From NCBI RefSeq assembly GCF_001971705.1, contig NZ_CP019327.1:3100001-3164000 (forward strand): 64,000 bases of DNA, read 5' to 3'. The notes below the pieces were generated by a model. The model searched no databases. It worked only from the letters and a program-made list of their open reading frames with translations, and had not been told where the DNA came from. Positions 63,302 to 64,000 of this stretch are shown here, one piece after another (positions within the stretch are counted from its first letter, which is position 1; every line of letters starts with the position of its first letter). The position numbers were made by a program, and so were the translations under genes. The stretch comes from Natronorubrum daqingense. GTDB lineage: Archaea; Halobacteriota; Halobacteria; Halobacteriales; Natrialbaceae.

Positions 63302-64000
63302 ATGAACTGGCAGGCGGACTGGGGACTTCGGTTTCGGATGTTCTTGACGATGTTCTTGCTCTTTGCGCTGTACATCGTCTTCGCGGGTGCAATCTCCCTC
63401 TACATGGGCGGCAGTATGATCGTCTTCGCGCTCGTCTTCGGCGGATTCTCGCTGGTGCAGTACTTCTACAGTGACACGCTCACGCTCAGAAGTATGGGTG
63501 CACAGACCGTCTCTGCGGAGGAATATCCACAACTTCACGGTTCTATCGAACGCCTCTCACAGCAGGCTGACCTTCCGAAGCCGAAAGTCGCCGTTATCGA
63601 CTCGAACGTCCCGAACGCCTTCGCGACCGGTCGGAACCAGCGAAACGCGGCCGTCGCGGTGACGACGGGGCTGATGCGAACGCTCGACGACGACGAACTC
63701 GACGGCGTCCTCGCACACGAACTCGCGCACGTGAAAAACCGGGATATGATGGTGATGACCATCGCCTCGTTCCTCTCGACCATCGCGTTCATGATCGTTC
63801 GCTGGGGCGCGTTCTTCGGCGGCGGGAATCGCGGCGGCGGGAAAGGCGGGGCCGGGATCATGGTCGCTATCCTCGTCTCCTTGCTCGTCTGGATCATTAG
63901 CTACCTGTTGATCCGCGCGCTCTCGCGCTACCGCGAGTACTCCGCAGACCGCGGGGCCGCCGCCATCACCGGCAACCCCTCCGCGCTCGCCTCCGCACTC
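63302..64000 (+). CDS. htpX: HtpX-like M48 zinc metalloprotease, cut by window edge
   Basis: First 233 residues. Two membrane helices at residues 10-55, then PKPKVAVIDSNVPNAFATGR and the zinc motif in GVLAHELAHVKNRDMM (HExxH), followed by two more helices and RYREYSADRGAAAITGNPSA, which supplies the third zinc ligand Glu. It degrades damaged membrane proteins at the cytoplasmic face. ATG 63302 is preceded by a TATA-like box. The C-terminus lies beyond the window. Confidence 0.92.
   Translation, partial: MNWQADWGLRFRMFLTMFLLFALYIVFAGAISLYMGGSMIVFALVFGGFSLVQYFYSDTLTLRSMGAQTVSAEEYPQLHGSIERLSQQADLPKPKVAVIDSNVPNAFATGRNQRNAAVAVTTGLMRTLDDDELDGVLAHELAHVKNRDMMVMTIASFLSTIAFMIVRWGAFFGGGNRGGGKGGAGIMVAILVSLLVWIISYLLIRALSRYREYSADRGAAAITGNPSALASAL

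Overview
The window is chromosomal DNA from a halophilic archaeon (class Halobacteria; the gene set and sequence style point to a Natrialbales-type genome such as Natrinema or Haloterrigena, which is an inference). The evidence is high GC, strongly acidic proteins, archaeal informational genes (large primase subunit PriL, PCNA sliding clamp, Hjc resolvase, NMD3, Taw2/Trm5-type tRNA methyltransferase), haloarchaeal TatC proteins, HalOD1 and SWIM proteins, and TATA boxes about 25-35 bases before start codons with almost no Shine-Dalgarno sites.

Layout. 1-4 kb: a kinase-like protein and a three-gene operon built around an M14 zinc carboxypeptidase fused to an H-type-lectin-like domain. 4-9 kb: an FkbM methyltransferase, an S-adenosylhomocysteine deaminase, a secreted repeat protein and S-adenosylhomocysteine hydrolase. 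9-16 kb: a CPBP protease and replication/repair genes (hjc, priL, pcna) mixed with small proteins. 16-22 kb: PRC-barrel-like paralogues, a lipoprotein, a UDP-GlcNAc 2-epimerase/DUF354 pair for surface glycans, and RlmE. 22-28.4 kb: a cation/proton antiporter and the divergent Tat translocase genes tatCt and tatCo.

28.6-34.7 kb is a nitrate-assimilation cluster: nitrate reductase (nasA), a NarK-type transporter and ferredoxin-nitrite reductase (nirA/nasD). A common upstream element lies before the genes. A complete TRAP transporter (35-38 kb) follows. Further on are an ammonium transporter fused to its own P-II (GlnK) regulator, hemL and hemB (tetrapyrrole precursors, needed among others for the siroheme of NirA), and a 7Fe-type ferredoxin. 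Together these can take up nitrate or ammonium, reduce nitrate to ammonium and make the cofactor.

46-53 kb holds a TrmB-type regulator, several small haloarchaeal proteins, a PHP enzyme and an alcohol dehydrogenase. At 53.2 kb is a tRNA-like sequence with defects. 53.5-55.4 kb is a Rad3/XPD-type helicase.

The most unusual region is 55.57-58.79 kb. A six-gene, end-overlapping operon (ArsR regulator, two SRPBCC proteins, a GyrI-like/HhH fusion, a tiny protein and a RibD/DHFR-like reductase) is bracketed by two direct copies of the last 22 or so codons of the taw2 gene, as if inserted into that gene's 3' end. Two inverted repeats overlie the operon's TATA box and start codon. The window closes with taw2-nmd3, a PQQ-propeller surface protein with Tat and PGF-CTERM-like signals, and the start of an HtpX-like membrane protease.
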